Made by a program: the position numbers and the translations under genes
Origin: an uncultured bacterium
Lineage (GTDB): Bacteria > Actinomycetota > Coriobacteriia > Coriobacteriales > Eggerthellaceae
Reading direction: 5' to 3'
DNA length: 64,000 bases
NCBI GenBank assembly: GCA_937890835.1
Contig: CALADF010000033.1
Coordinates: 1 to 64,000 of the forward strand
The notes under the pieces: model-generated
Told to the model about the DNA's origin: nothing
What the model saw: the letters and a program-made list of their open reading frames with translations, nothing else
Database searches by the model: none
In this document: positions 43,377 through 52,220 of the stretch, piece after piece
How positions within the stretch are numbered: position 1 is the stretch's first letter
Layout of the letters: every line of letters starts with the position of its first letter

Positions 43377-43898
43377 ATGATGCTTCGTTCTTGCATGGCG
43401 CGCATGCTGCGTGACGAACGGGGGCAGGCGACCGTTGAGGCGGCGTTCGCCGTTCCCGTGCTGATGGTGCTGGTTCTCATGCTCGTGCAGCCGGGCATCA
43501 TCCTGTACGACCGCATCGTGATGGAGGGGGCGGCAGCTGCCGGCTGCAGGCTGCTGGCGACGCTGCCCGAAAGCGATGCGGAGCTATGCGAGGACTTCGT
43601 CATGAGAAGGCTCGGTGCCGTTCCGCCCCATGATTTCTTCCATGTGCACGGCGGAGGTTGCTCGTGGGAGGTCGAGCTGTCAGGTTCGGAGGCTTCCTCG
43701 AAGGTCGAGATCACGATATCGACCGAGGTGAAGCCGCTTCCCCTGATCGGCTTCGCAGCGGTTTTGATGGGTGCGGGCAACGATGAGGGCAATTTGGTCG
43801 TCGAGGTGACCTCGGCAATGTCGACCCAGCCTGCATGGGTGCTCGAGTCGCGGGGTTCGTCGAATCCCGCGGAGTGGGTGGGAGCGTGGCTTTCATGA
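43377..43898 (+). CDS. TadE-like pseudopilin
   Basis: A 173-residue protein: ERGQATVEAAFAVPVLMVLVLMLVQPGIILYDRIVMEGAAAAGCRLLA (about 14-60) is the TadE N-terminal segment; the rest is an extracellular domain. RBS GAGGGGGGGCGG, 10 bases after the previous stop. Confidence 0.85.
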   Translation: MMLRSCMARMLRDERGQATVEAAFAVPVLMVLVLMLVQPGIILYDRIVMEGAAAAGCRLLATLPESDAELCEDFVMRRLGAVPPHDFFHVHGGGCSWEVELSGSEASSKVEITISTEVKPLPLIGFAAVLMGAGNDEGNLVVEVTSAMSTQPAWVLESRGSSNPAEWVGAWLS

Positions 43899-46027
43899 TC
43901 TTGGATGTCTTCAAGGATGAGCGCGGCGTTACGACGACGGGAATGGTCGTGTCGCTTCTGCTGTCGCTGGCGTTGGTGTTCACGTCGGCTCAAGTTTATC
44001 GGGTGAGCTCCGCATCGGCCGCCGTGCAGGAGGTGGCCGACGCCGCCGCCCTGGCGGCGGAAAACGAGGTCGCCGAGTTCATGATCGCGGTGAGGGTGTG
44101 CGATGCCGTCGTGCTCTCCCTTTCGCTTCTCGGCGTCGTCGTTTACGGAGCGTCGGTTGTCGCGATGTGCGTGCCTTCGGGGGCGAGCGCGTCGGCTAAG
44201 CTCATCGATCTTGGCGGCAAGATCGTGTCCGCGCGTGACGGCTTCGCCCAGCGCGCGGCATCGGGTCTGAACGCGTTGCAGAAGGCCCTGCCGTTCATAT
44301 GCGCGGCGCAGGCGGCGTCGGTGGCGAAGGCGAACGACGCCGGGTCTCGCGGATCGTCCTATTACGCTGCGGCCTTGCTGGTTCCCTCCGTCGGGGAGGA
44401 GGTCACGCTTGCGACGGAGGGTCGAACGGGGCAGCTTGGCGGCGAGATAGAAGCGGAGGCCGATTCCATTCGAGACGCCGCAGCGCGAGCGGAGGAGATG
44501 GCCGCGCAGGCTCAGGAAGCGAAGCTGCGCGGGTTCGAGAGCGATTGTGGAAAGAATCCCGCGTACTGCCTCTATGAGCGTGCGGGAAGCCTCGCCGATC
44601 TGCCTCCGGAGCAGAATCCCCGTTACGAAAGCGTCGATGCCTGGTCGTTTGCGGTTCCCCTTGAGCGCGCTCGCGCATATTACGCTGCGCGCTACGAGCG
44701 AGAGGCGCCCGAGTCGGACAGCGTTGAGGATCAAGCTCGGTCGTTTTTGCGAAAGAGGTTCTACGCCTACGCGTCGGAGGAACTTGCCAAGGGGTACGTC
44801 ATTGACGAGGCCGATAGGTTCGACGCGTCGTTTCCCCGGCTGTTCTCCAACATCGACGAGATGAGGGAGACGAAGCTCTACGAAGAGTCGGTCTACCCGG
44901 TGACGAAGGCGGAGGGGGGCGGTCTTGTCATGCACGCGTGGCCGGGGTGCCCCGGCGCAGCGGGGTATGCGGAAACGGGATCGCTGAGGCGTCTTGAGGA
45001 GCAGGGGGATGAGTTTCGCACCTGCGATCGGTGTGGTTTCACGTTGTCGAGTATGGGAAACATAGCGGCGGCTTCGACTTCGATTGACAACGGGTTCGAG
45101 CACCACTATGGGGCAATCGCGCAGGCCGCCGAGGACTACGCGAAGGCTCGTGCGCAGCTCGACCCGGTGTCCTCGGAGGTGAAGGATCTGGCAGGCGGTT
45201 TGATGGAGGAGTGCGCCGACATTGCGAAGAGCTTCGGGAGCTCGCGCATCGACGCGAATCCACCTGGAAGATACGGAGTCGTGGCTCTTGTCGTCGATGT
45301 GGGGCAGGTGCGGGCGGACGCGGGCTTCTCGTCCTCGTTCGTGCAGGGTGGTCAAACTCTCGGCGCGCGTGCTGCGGTGGCGGGCGCGACGATGATGCCG
45401 GATGAGTCCGAGGATTCCTCGTCGATCCTCTCGTCCCTGCTCGACGGATTCGGCTCGGATGCCGGCGCGGCGGTGGGCGCAGCCAGGATCGTGCTCGGGT
45501 GCTGGTCTGCGCTGCTCAGGGCGTTCAGCGACGGCCAGGAGGCGCTTGGCGAGGCCGTACGGTCAGCTCTCGATCAGTTGCCCCTGGCGAGTTCGAGCGG
45601 GCTGGGTTCTTGGGCGGCGGATCTCATGCGAGACGTGATGGAAAGCGTAGGGCTTCAGCCCGCCGAGCTCGACATCCTCAAGCCCGTGCTCGTCAACACC
45701 GGGCATGTCGCGGCGTTAGGGGAAGATTCGTTTTCCGTCTCGTTCTCCGAGGCGAAAGCGCGCGCGTTGTCGGTCTCCTCGTCTTCAACGGATTTGTTCA
45801 CGGCTTTGGTTGACGGCGTGGAAGAGGAGGCTTTCTCCCTGGTCGAAAAGCTCGAGGGCGGTGTCGTGGTAGCGCGTATCGAGTTTCCCGTCGGGGATCT
45901 GTCGATACCGATAACGCTTGCTCTTCCATCGGGCGTCGCGGATGCTGCAGGCGGGTTTCTCGATGAGTGCTTCGCGGCGGTTCGCTCCCTCGCGGGCTCG
46001 GTTACGGGGATGAGGACATGGTCGTGA
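43895..46027 (+). CDS. TadG-like large pilus protein
   Basis: A 710-residue protein with a TadE/G-type N-terminal segment DERGVTTTGMVVSLLLSLALVFTSAQVYRVSSASAAVQEVADAAALAAENE (about 8-58), a second hydrophobic stretch (about 75-98), then a large external domain with an A/E-rich helix region, a CPGCPGAAG...CDRCGF metal-like region (about 355-390) and a C-terminal domain. ATGA overlap with the upstream gene. Its role as a tip or adhesin-like component is inferred. Confidence 0.75.
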   Translation: MILDVFKDERGVTTTGMVVSLLLSLALVFTSAQVYRVSSASAAVQEVADAAALAAENEVAEFMIAVRVCDAVVLSLSLLGVVVYGASVVAMCVPSGASASAKLIDLGGKIVSARDGFAQRAASGLNALQKALPFICAAQAASVAKANDAGSRGSSYYAAALLVPSVGEEVTLATEGRTGQLGGEIEAEADSIRDAAARAEEMAAQAQEAKLRGFESDCGKNPAYCLYERAGSLADLPPEQNPRYESVDAWSFAVPLERARAYYAARYEREAPESDSVEDQARSFLRKRFYAYASEELAKGYVIDEADRFDASFPRLFSNIDEMRETKLYEESVYPVTKAEGGGLVMHAWPGCPGAAGYAETGSLRRLEEQGDEFRTCDRCGFTLSSMGNIAAASTSIDNGFEHHYGAIAQAAEDYAKARAQLDPVSSEVKDLAGGLMEECADIAKSFGSSRIDANPPGRYGVVALVVDVGQVRADAGFSSSFVQGGQTLGARAAVAGATMMPDESEDSSSILSSLLDGFGSDAGAAVGAARIVLGCWSALLRAFSDGQEALGEAVRSALDQLPLASSSGLGSWAADLMRDVMESVGLQPAELDILKPVLVNTGHVAALGEDSFSVSFSEAKARALSVSSSSTDLFTALVDGVEEEAFSLVEKLEGGVVVARIEFPVGDLSIPITLALPSGVADAAGGFLDECFAAVRSLAGSVTGMRTWS

Positions 46028-46461
46028 GGTTTCCGCGTTGGTCGGATCGTTCGGGACAGGTGACCGTTGAGTTGGCTGTCGTGCTGCCCGTCGTGATCGT
46101 CGTTGCGGTCATCGTGGTGAACGCCATGACGTTTTTCGCCGAGTGCGCGGAATTCGATCGCGTAGGGCGGAACGCGGTGCGGATGTGCGCCACGTCCCCC
46201 TCCGGGTCGGTCGAGCTTTCCCGGATCGCCGCCGAGGTGGAGTCGGCCGTGGAGGAGTCGATGGCTCTTGACGCCGACGAGGTGGAGGTGCTGGCGCGGC
46301 AGGTCGACTCGGGCCATGCGGCTTTTGAGTTGGTGCTGCGGTTTCGACCCGGGCTTTTCGGCATGGGGTTGCGCGACGAGGTCTTCGGGGTTCAACTGCC
46401 GGTCCTGACGCACGCGGTGGAGCTGACGGTCGATCGTTACAAGCCGGGGATGTTCGTTTGA
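46018..46461 (+). CDS. TadE/TadF-like pseudopilin
   Basis: A 147-residue protein with SGQVTVELAVVLPVVIVVAVIVVNAMTFFAECAEFDRVGRNAVRMCATSPSG (about 12-63) and a short external domain. Overlaps the previous gene by 10 bases. Confidence 0.82.
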   Translation: MVVRFPRWSDRSGQVTVELAVVLPVVIVVAVIVVNAMTFFAECAEFDRVGRNAVRMCATSPSGSVELSRIAAEVESAVEESMALDADEVEVLARQVDSGHAAFELVLRFRPGLFGMGLRDEVFGVQLPVLTHAVELTVDRYKPGMFV

Positions 46462-46473
46462 AGCTGCGGGCGA

Positions 46474-47157
46474 GTGGTTTTCGGATTGCGCAAGATGAGG
46501 GGGTTGGAGCAGATGTTTTCGGGCGATGGGAGAACGTGCCTTCGCGAGACGAGGGGGCGCAACTCGGCCGGCGGCAGGCGTCGTGTCGGCCGCCGGGCCC
46601 CTCTCGGCTCCGGCGGTGACGATGCGGGCGAGGGTCGGCGGCGTGCACGGCGCGCGATGCGGATAACGCTCGCGTTCGTTATCGCCCCGTTTCCTTTTTA
46701 CGCCCTTGCGTCGTTTCTCGGTTTGACGCACGCGGGGTCGGCGGCGAGTGCGATCGATCAGGTTTTCTCGGTCCTGCTGCCCGCCGCCTCGGCGGAAGAT
46801 GCCGAGGCTTCTCGAGACGAAGTGGTTTTTGACGCGCTCTCCGGCGTTGGTTCCGAGGTGCGTCCGGGGACGACCGCGCCTGCGTGGTTCGAGCAGGAGG
46901 TCTGCCCCACCGCCGATCTCTCCGACGTTTTGGCTAGCGACGACTGGTCGGTGGTGGGCTTCTCGTCGGATCTCTCTCCTGGAGAGGAGCTCAGCCGGCT
47001 TTGCTCCTTGTTTTCCTCGCGGGGCTGGACGGGATTTGAAAGCGGCGTTGAGGGTACGGCGACGTTTGGCAAAGATGAAGGGACGTGTCGATGGATGATG
47101 GTTTCGTGCGTGAGCGCGGGCGACGCGACAAGCGTGGTCTTGCAGATGCAACGTTGA
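46474..47157 (+). CDS. secreted/membrane protein of the tad operon, unknown
   Basis: Up to 227 residues. A basic N-terminus is followed by one TM segment (ITLAFVIAPFPFYALASFLGLTHAG, about 64-88) and an external domain with ADLSDVLASDDWSVVGFSSDLSPGEEL. Start is uncertain: GTG 46474, ATG 46495, or ATG 46513, the last with GGAG 3 bases upstream. Not recognised. Confidence 0.6.
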   Translation: MVFGLRKMRGLEQMFSGDGRTCLRETRGRNSAGGRRRVGRRAPLGSGGDDAGEGRRRARRAMRITLAFVIAPFPFYALASFLGLTHAGSAASAIDQVFSVLLPAASAEDAEASRDEVVFDALSGVGSEVRPGTTAPAWFEQEVCPTADLSDVLASDDWSVVGFSSDLSPGEELSRLCSLFSSRGWTGFESGVEGTATFGKDEGTCRWMMVSCVSAGDATSVVLQMQR

Positions 47158-47486
47158 TCGGCGGGGAGGTGAAGCTCGCCGTGACGCATCGGTCTCGGCT
47201 CGTGGGCCTCCTCGAGAACCCTGACGAGTTGAGCCCTTTGCTGATTGCGCCTTGCCGTGATGTTCATACGTTCGGGATGCGTGTTTCCCTCGACATAGCT
47301 TTTCTCGATGCGGACGGCGTTGTGGTGCGGGTGTCGCGGGACGTAGGGCGATGGCGAAGGATTCGCTGTCCTGGCGCGTCAATGGTCGTTGAACGCGTGG
47401 CTCGCAAAGGCCCGTGGCTTCAGGAGGGGGATAAAGTCGGCTTGAGAATGGCGGGGCCGGCGTTCCCTCACGGGGAAAGGCGGTGA
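47091..47486 (+). CDS. DUF192 (UPF0127) protein
   Basis: A 131-residue protein overlapping the previous gene. DUF192 signatures: AVTHRSRLVGLLENPDELSPLLIAPCRDVHTFGMRVSLDIAFLDADGVVVRV (about 30-81) and RCPGASMVVE (about 92-101). The family's biochemical role is unknown; here it lacks a signal peptide. Its place in a tad operon is recurrent in Gram-positive bacteria as far as I recall. Confidence 0.75.
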   Translation: MDDGFVRERGRRDKRGLADATLIGGEVKLAVTHRSRLVGLLENPDELSPLLIAPCRDVHTFGMRVSLDIAFLDADGVVVRVSRDVGRWRRIRCPGASMVVERVARKGPWLQEGDKVGLRMAGPAFPHGERR

Positions 47487-47490
47487 AGTG

Positions 47491-47865
47491 ATGAAGATTT
47501 GCCCGGTGTGCAAGTCGACGTTGTTCGACGATATGGATGTTTGCTACGGGTGCATGCACCGATTCGAGGGCGAGGATGGTTTGCCCGAAGAGGCTCGGAG
47601 CGTTTCGCTTGAAGGCAGTCCTCGTCGCGAAGGGTGCAGTGCCCGTCGCGGAGGGGAGGATCCTCCCGGCTTTCTCGTGAGGGTCGAGGTGCGAGATTAT
47701 CGCGATGATCGGACGATGTGGTCGATGGAGCTAGTTCCTCGCACGACCCCGACCCATGGGGTCGCGAAGGGTGGAGGCGGTGTGCGAAACGAAGAAGGCG
47801 CGCCTGCGGGAGGCGCGCCTTCGCGGGAAGACGGTGACGGTGATCTGTTCGGCGATGTCGATTGA
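47491..47865 (+). CDS. zinc-ribbon protein at the end of the tad operon
   Basis: A 124-residue protein: MKICPVCKSTLFDDMDVCYGCMHRFE gives a zinc ribbon (cysteines near 4, 7, 18, 21), then FLVRVEVRDYRDDRTMWSMELVPR and a G/E-rich tail. RBS AAAGGCGGTG. Function unknown. Confidence 0.6.
   Translation: MKICPVCKSTLFDDMDVCYGCMHRFEGEDGLPEEARSVSLEGSPRREGCSARRGGEDPPGFLVRVEVRDYRDDRTMWSMELVPRTTPTHGVAKGGGGVRNEEGAPAGGAPSREDGDGDLFGDVD
47788..47826 (-). terminator. terminator-like hairpin for the ModE-like gene, inside the convergent gene's 3' end
   Basis: GAAGGCGCGCC and GGCGCGCCTTC arms (11 bp perfect) with, on the minus strand, a T-richer tail CTTCGTTTCG. It overlaps the coding sequence of the 47491 gene. 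Confidence 0.5.
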
Positions 47866-47876
47866 GAATGCCTCGT

Positions 47877-48230
47877 CTAGCCGATCATCTCGTTGTAGAT
47901 GCGCTGGGCTTCCTCCTGGAGCTTCTCGTCGATGGCGATATAGGTGTCGAGGAGCTTGTCTCCAGCCTCGGTGAGCTGGCTTCCGTGGGCGCCGTCTCGG
48001 TTGAGCAGCTGGATGCCCAGCTCCACTTCCGTGTCCTTGATGATGCGCCAAGCCTTGCTGTAAGCCATGCCCATGCTCTTCGCTGCTGCGTTAAGCGAGC
48101 CGTGTTCGCGCACGCCGAGGCAAAGGTTGGCGATGCCCCTGCCGAACATGGAACCTTGTTCGGCATCGCCGCTTTTGACGGAGAGCCTGACGACGGTGTT
48201 GAGTGATTTCAGCTTGTTCATCGAGTCCAT
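47877..48230 (-). CDS. ModE-like winged-helix DNA-binding protein (HTH only)
   Basis: A 117-residue protein with the ModE/LysR-type N-terminal winged helix: LCLGVREHGSLNAAAKSMGMAYSKAWRIIKDTEVELGIQLLNRDGAHGSQLTEAGDKLLDTY (about 36-97). The molybdate-binding MOP domains of full ModE are absent. RBS GAAGGGA. It could regulate molybdenum-dependent genes such as those in this window, but the ligand and targets are unknown. Confidence 0.8.
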   Translation of the reverse strand: MDSMNKLKSLNTVVRLSVKSGDAEQGSMFGRGIANLCLGVREHGSLNAAAKSMGMAYSKAWRIIKDTEVELGIQLLNRDGAHGSQLTEAGDKLLDTYIAIDEKLQEEAQRIYNEMIG

Positions 48231-48379
48231 ACGTGTCCCTTCGCATGTCTGACCGGCAAAGTCGAGCCGAGCGACCGCGGGGAGGCGGTAGGCTCGACGA
48301 GTCGTTTAGATGGGCCGAAACGGGCAGCTCGGTGTTTCAGGCCGCTTGCTATCGTCGCACATTTTCGCACGTTTTGCGG

Positions 48380-49954
48380 TTACTTGCTGAGAAAAACCAT
48401 CGTTGCGGCCTCGATGCTCTCGACATCGCCGTCTATAATGGCGGAGAAGCGCACGTCCATTTTGTCGAGGGAGGACAATCCTGCGGGAACGTCATGCTTT
48501 CCCGTCTCGTCGGCGATGAGCTCGTTGAGCTGGCAGCCGGTGAGTTTTGCCACGTCATCGGGGAGCGGTTCGCCGGGTTTCATGTCGTGAAGCGCGCGGT
48601 AGACGTTGTCTCCGAACTTCGCCCAGTGCGCCGTGCTGGCGATGAGAACCGGGTTGGTTCCTCGGATGTTCCGGGCGACGGCGAAGGCGACGGCGGTGTG
48701 GGGGTCGATGAGGTAGTCGTAGGTTTCGAGCACGTCTTTGATGGTTTCGAGGCATTGCTCGTTGTCGATCGAGTCGGCGGCGAAGGTTTCACACAGACGC
48801 GCGAACGTTTTCTCGTCAACGCGGAAGCGGCGATTTTCGCCGAGATCCCTCATCCATGCGGCGATGCTCTGCGCGTTTCGGTCCGTCAGCTCGAAAAGCT
48901 GTCGCTCGAGGTTGGACGAGACTAGGATGTCCATCGAAGGGGAGGGGGTCAGCACGAAGGGGCGATCGGCGATGTCGTAGGTGCCGGTGTTGATGAAGTC
49001 GGCGAGCACGCGGTTTTCGTTGCTCGCGCACAAGAGCATGTCGATGGGCGTGCCGATCTGCTTGGCATACCACGCGGCGAGGATGTTGCCGAAGTTGCCG
49101 GTGGGCACGCAGATGTCGATGGGGCTTCCCGCTTCCACTTTGCCTGCGGCGACGAGTTCCGCATAGCTTGACACGTAGTAAACGACCTGCGGAAGGAGGC
49201 GTCCCCAGTTGATGGAGTTGGCGCTCGACAGCGCGACCTTGCGCTCGTCGAGGAGCTGCTGTGCGAAGCGGTCGTCGGAGAACACGCGCTTGACGCCGGT
49301 TTGGCAGTCGTCGAAATTGCCGCGCACGCCCCAGACCGAGACGTTGCGTCCGTCGGTGGTGACCATCTGCTTGCGCTGGATGTCGCTCACGCCGCCGTCG
49401 GGAAACAGCACGCCGATGGAGACGCCGTCGACGTTTTTGAACCCTTCGAGTGCTGCTTTGCCCGTGTCTCCCGAGGTGGCGACGAGGATGCAGAAATCGT
49501 GGTCGATCGCGCCTTCGTCTCTCAGCTTCGCGGCGCTTGCCGAGAAGAAGCGGGGCAGACACTGCAGCGCCATATCTTTGAACGCGCTGGTGGGCCCGTG
49601 CCAGAGCTCGAGGATGTGGGTGTTTTCGTCGAGCGAAGTTATCGGGCAGATGCGCTCGTCATCGAAATTGTCGCCGTAAGCCGCGCGCATGAGCGATGAG
49701 ATCTGCTCGTCGCCGAGGTCGATGTTGAACGCTCGGTAAATCGCCGCGGCGCGTTCGCGGTAGGGGAGCTTCGCCAGATCGAGAATATCTTCGAGGGGCA
49801 GCTTCGGAAGCTCTTCGGGGACGTAGAGACCGCCGCCCTGAGCAAGCCCGTTGATGACGGCTCGCGTGAAGGGAACGGGCTCGGCGCAGACGCCGCGCGT
49901 GTCGATGTATCGGTTGGTGCCGAAGGCGTTCGCTCGATCGGTTTTTTGCAGCAT
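48380..49954 (-). CDS. thrC: threonine synthase
   Basis: PLP enzyme making threonine from O-phosphohomoserine. The 524 residues are of the long (fungal/enterobacterial-like) type: YIDTRG (about 16-21), GLAQGGGLYVPEELP (about 36-50), PLP lysine in LWHGPTSAFKDMALQ (K126), ATSGDTGKAALEG (about 159-171), FPDGGVSDIQRKQM and PTGNFGNILAAW. Monocistronic. Confidence 0.96.
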   Translation of the reverse strand: MLQKTDRANAFGTNRYIDTRGVCAEPVPFTRAVINGLAQGGGLYVPEELPKLPLEDILDLAKLPYRERAAAIYRAFNIDLGDEQISSLMRAAYGDNFDDERICPITSLDENTHILELWHGPTSAFKDMALQCLPRFFSASAAKLRDEGAIDHDFCILVATSGDTGKAALEGFKNVDGVSIGVLFPDGGVSDIQRKQMVTTDGRNVSVWGVRGNFDDCQTGVKRVFSDDRFAQQLLDERKVALSSANSINWGRLLPQVVYYVSSYAELVAAGKVEAGSPIDICVPTGNFGNILAAWYAKQIGTPIDMLLCASNENRVLADFINTGTYDIADRPFVLTPSPSMDILVSSNLERQLFELTDRNAQSIAAWMRDLGENRRFRVDEKTFARLCETFAADSIDNEQCLETIKDVLETYDYLIDPHTAVAFAVARNIRGTNPVLIASTAHWAKFGDNVYRALHDMKPGEPLPDDVAKLTGCQLNELIADETGKHDVPAGLSSLDKMDVRFSAIIDGDVESIEAATMVFLSK

Positions 49955-50099
49955 GAATGAGGCTCTTTCTCCCGAGATGCAGTTGACGCTCAGTATACTA
50001 GAGCGCCGAAGAGTGCATGTTTTGCCCGCGTGATGTTTTCGCCCAGCGCAACGAGGTGAGGACCGTCGGGCGGCTTAAGGTGACGGAGGTGCTGTGCGG

Positions 50100-51050
50100 A
50101 TGCGCACGTTTTCGATTCTCGGTGACTCCATCTCGACGTTTACGGGCTTCGTGCCCGCGGAGAACCACGTCTACTACGAAGGGGAGCGGCTCGAGGGCAC
50201 GGGCGTCCTCGCAGTTGCGGACACGTGGTGGGCGAAGGTCGTCGATCGTTTGGGCGGCAGCTTGCTTGCGAACGCCTCTTTCTCGGGGTCGATGGTCGAG
50301 GGGGCGGGCTTTCCCGCGGCGTGCTCGTCCCGTCGCATCGATCAGGTCGCAGGTCCTGCGGGCGAGGCGCCTGACGAGGTGATCGTGTTCATCGGCATCA
50401 ACGATTACGGATGGGGAGGCGCCGAGGCTCAGGCGGCGGGTCGCTCCGCAGCCACGCCCGTCGACCTGGATCTTTCCGCGCGCCCCGAGCGCATTGCCGG
50501 GCGTGCGCCCGCAGGTGCGGCGACAAGGTTCGGCTCGGCATATCGCGCCATGCTCTCGTCCTTGCGCATCGCATATCCCGATACGCGGGTGTGGTGCATG
50601 ACGCTTCTTCCCGGAAGAGCGCATGATCTGGCGCGCCCTTCTTTCTGCTATCGCCTGCGTGGTCTCGACATCGAGGACTACAACAAACAGATTCGCGATG
50701 CGGCTCGTGCGACGTCGTGTTTCGTGGCGGATGTGGCGGCGCTCGGCTTCGATTACGACGCGAGCGACGGCACCCACCCGACTGCGCTCGGCATGAGCCA
50801 GCTGGCGGCGATGACGCTGGCGGCGATGGACGTGGAGGAAGAGGTGCGTGCGGGCGGGGATTTCGCTTCTGCGGTCGACCGGGCTCGGGCTGACCTTGTC
50901 GTGCGCGGGGCGGTTGAGGAGGACATGACGTCTCATCGTTTGTGCGACGAGGAGTGCTGCGTGGGCTGCCCTTATGCGCGTTCGACGGGAAATCAGTGGT
51001 CGTGCGTTTGCGAGAAGCCTGCGCCGGATGCGGCGCCTTCGATCTCGTAA
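50100..51050 (+). CDS. SGNH/GDSL-type hydrolase with cysteine-rich C-terminus
   Basis: A 316-residue esterase-like protein. Block I ILGDSIST (Ser in GDS, about 6-13), block II SFSGSMV, block III FIGINDYG (about 95-102), catalytic DGTHPTALGM (about 220-229, Asp/His). No signal peptide. The last 50 residues add a cysteine cluster CDEECCVGCPYARSTGNQWSCVCE that looks like a metal site and is unusual for the family. ATG 50100 has GGAGGT 9 bases upstream; GTG 50094 is an alternative. Confidence 0.85.
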   Translation: MRTFSILGDSISTFTGFVPAENHVYYEGERLEGTGVLAVADTWWAKVVDRLGGSLLANASFSGSMVEGAGFPAACSSRRIDQVAGPAGEAPDEVIVFIGINDYGWGGAEAQAAGRSAATPVDLDLSARPERIAGRAPAGAATRFGSAYRAMLSSLRIAYPDTRVWCMTLLPGRAHDLARPSFCYRLRGLDIEDYNKQIRDAARATSCFVADVAALGFDYDASDGTHPTALGMSQLAAMTLAAMDVEEEVRAGGDFASAVDRARADLVVRGAVEEDMTSHRLCDEECCVGCPYARSTGNQWSCVCEKPAPDAAPSIS

Positions 51051-51424
51051 CGGTGGTCGACGTCGCTCGCGGCGCCTTCGCCTTCGTAACGGAGCCTGCG
51101 CGCGGACGGGCGCGGAGCCGACGGCTGGTTGGCGTGCTCTAACGACTCGGGGGACCGATAGCCTGCGCTGGATGCGCGCGAAGCCGGCGGTCGTCGCGTC
51201 GTCCGCGCATCCGGCGCGGTGATCTGCGCTTGGGCGCGCGCGGAAAGCGCGTCCTTGCGTTTCGCCTGACCACCCGCCCGCGCTCGCGCTCCGTTCGGGC
51301 GTCTCGACCGTTTTAAGCATTGCACTCCGGAATTTCTTCAAAAAAAGTTAAACATGGGTTCCTTTTCGGAAAAGTTTGCCATAGAATACTCTTGTTAACG
51401 GAACGGGCGTCGATGGGACGGAAC
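51051..51424. other. intergenic region between SGNH hydrolase and feo operon
   Basis: No gene is supported. A direct repeat of 24 bases (21 identical) lies at 51030-51053 and 51069-51092, overlapping the SGNH stop. A 9-bp perfect hairpin GGATGCGCG/CGCGCATCC is at 51170-51212. CTTTT/AAAAG at 51363-51374 and TAGAAT (51382-51387) precede feoA; they may be regulator and -10 sites. Confidence 0.45.
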
Positions 51425-51706
51425 ATGCAAAACGCAATGGTTGTTGACGCGGGAATGTGCTCGAAGGGCGAGGCGGCGGTTCGTGTGCAGCAGATGCCGC
51501 TGACGTTCATGCGCGCAGGCGATTCGGCGCGAATCGTGAAAGTGCGCGGGCGCGGAGAAGTGCATCATCATCTGGAGAACCTCGGGTTCATCGAGGGGGC
51601 CGAGGTGCGCGTCGTGACCGAGCAATCAGGCAACCTGATCGTGGAGATCAAAGGCGCGCAGGTGGCGCTCGATCGATCGGTCGCTTCGAAGATCATCGCC
51701 TGCTAG
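51425..51706 (+). CDS. feoA: FeoA-domain protein, first copy
   Basis: A 93-residue SH3-like protein accessory to FeoB Fe(II) uptake: PLTFMRAGDSARIVKVRGRGEVHHHLENLGFIEGAEVRVVTEQSGNLIVEIKGAQVALDRSVASKIIA is a FeoA domain. The N-terminal 25 residues are extra. ATG 51425 or 51413; neither has an ideal SD. First gene of the feo operon. Confidence 0.85.
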   Translation: MQNAMVVDAGMCSKGEAAVRVQQMPLTFMRAGDSARIVKVRGRGEVHHHLENLGFIEGAEVRVVTEQSGNLIVEIKGAQVALDRSVASKIIAC

Positions 51707-51837
51707 GAGGGCGAAGCGGGACGTCCCAAGGTCGACATTCGAAACGCGGTTTTACGCCGGGCTTGAAAGCGGGACGCTCGCGTCGTCGTGGTCATCGCAC
51801 GCCCGCATGCGCTTTACGGAGAAAGGTTTATCGGAAC

Positions 51838-52077
51838 ATGGAGCAAGATCAGAAGAGCAAAACGCTGCGCGACGTCGCGGTCGGCCAGGCCGCTGTCGTG
51901 CGTCGTTTGACGGGGGAGGGCGCGGTGAAGCGCCGCATCATGGACATGGGCATCACCAAGGGAACCGAGGTCTACGTTCGCAAGGTCGCCCCGCTCGGCG
52001 ACCCCATCGAGGTCACGGTGCGTGGTTTCGAGCTTTCCCTGCGCAAGGACGAGGCCGAGCGCGTGCTTGTAAGCTAG
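51838..52077 (+). CDS. feoA: FeoA-domain protein, second copy
   Basis: A 79-residue FeoA: LRDVAVGQAAVVRRLTGEGAVKRRIMDMGITKGTEVYVRKVAPLGDPIEVTVRGFELSLRKDEAERVLV. AGAAAGG lies about 11 bases upstream of the ATG. Two FeoA genes before feoB is a common Gram-positive and coriobacterial arrangement. Confidence 0.9.
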   Translation: MEQDQKSKTLRDVAVGQAAVVRRLTGEGAVKRRIMDMGITKGTEVYVRKVAPLGDPIEVTVRGFELSLRKDEAERVLVS

Positions 52078-52220
52078 CGACCTCGTCGGATCCTCGCTAG
52101 CGCCTTTCGGCGCTTTTTCAATCCCCCGTAGTTAACATACGTTAACTTCTTACGCCGCTCGGACGGCGCCTCGCCCCCGAGATCAACGCTTTAAGGAAGA
52201 AATGAAAGGAGAGTTGGGCC

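Noticed and set aside
42809..47559. Long antisense frames over the tad genes
   Set aside because: The plus strand shows a consistent tad gene order with ATGA overlaps; antisense products are R/S/P-rich.
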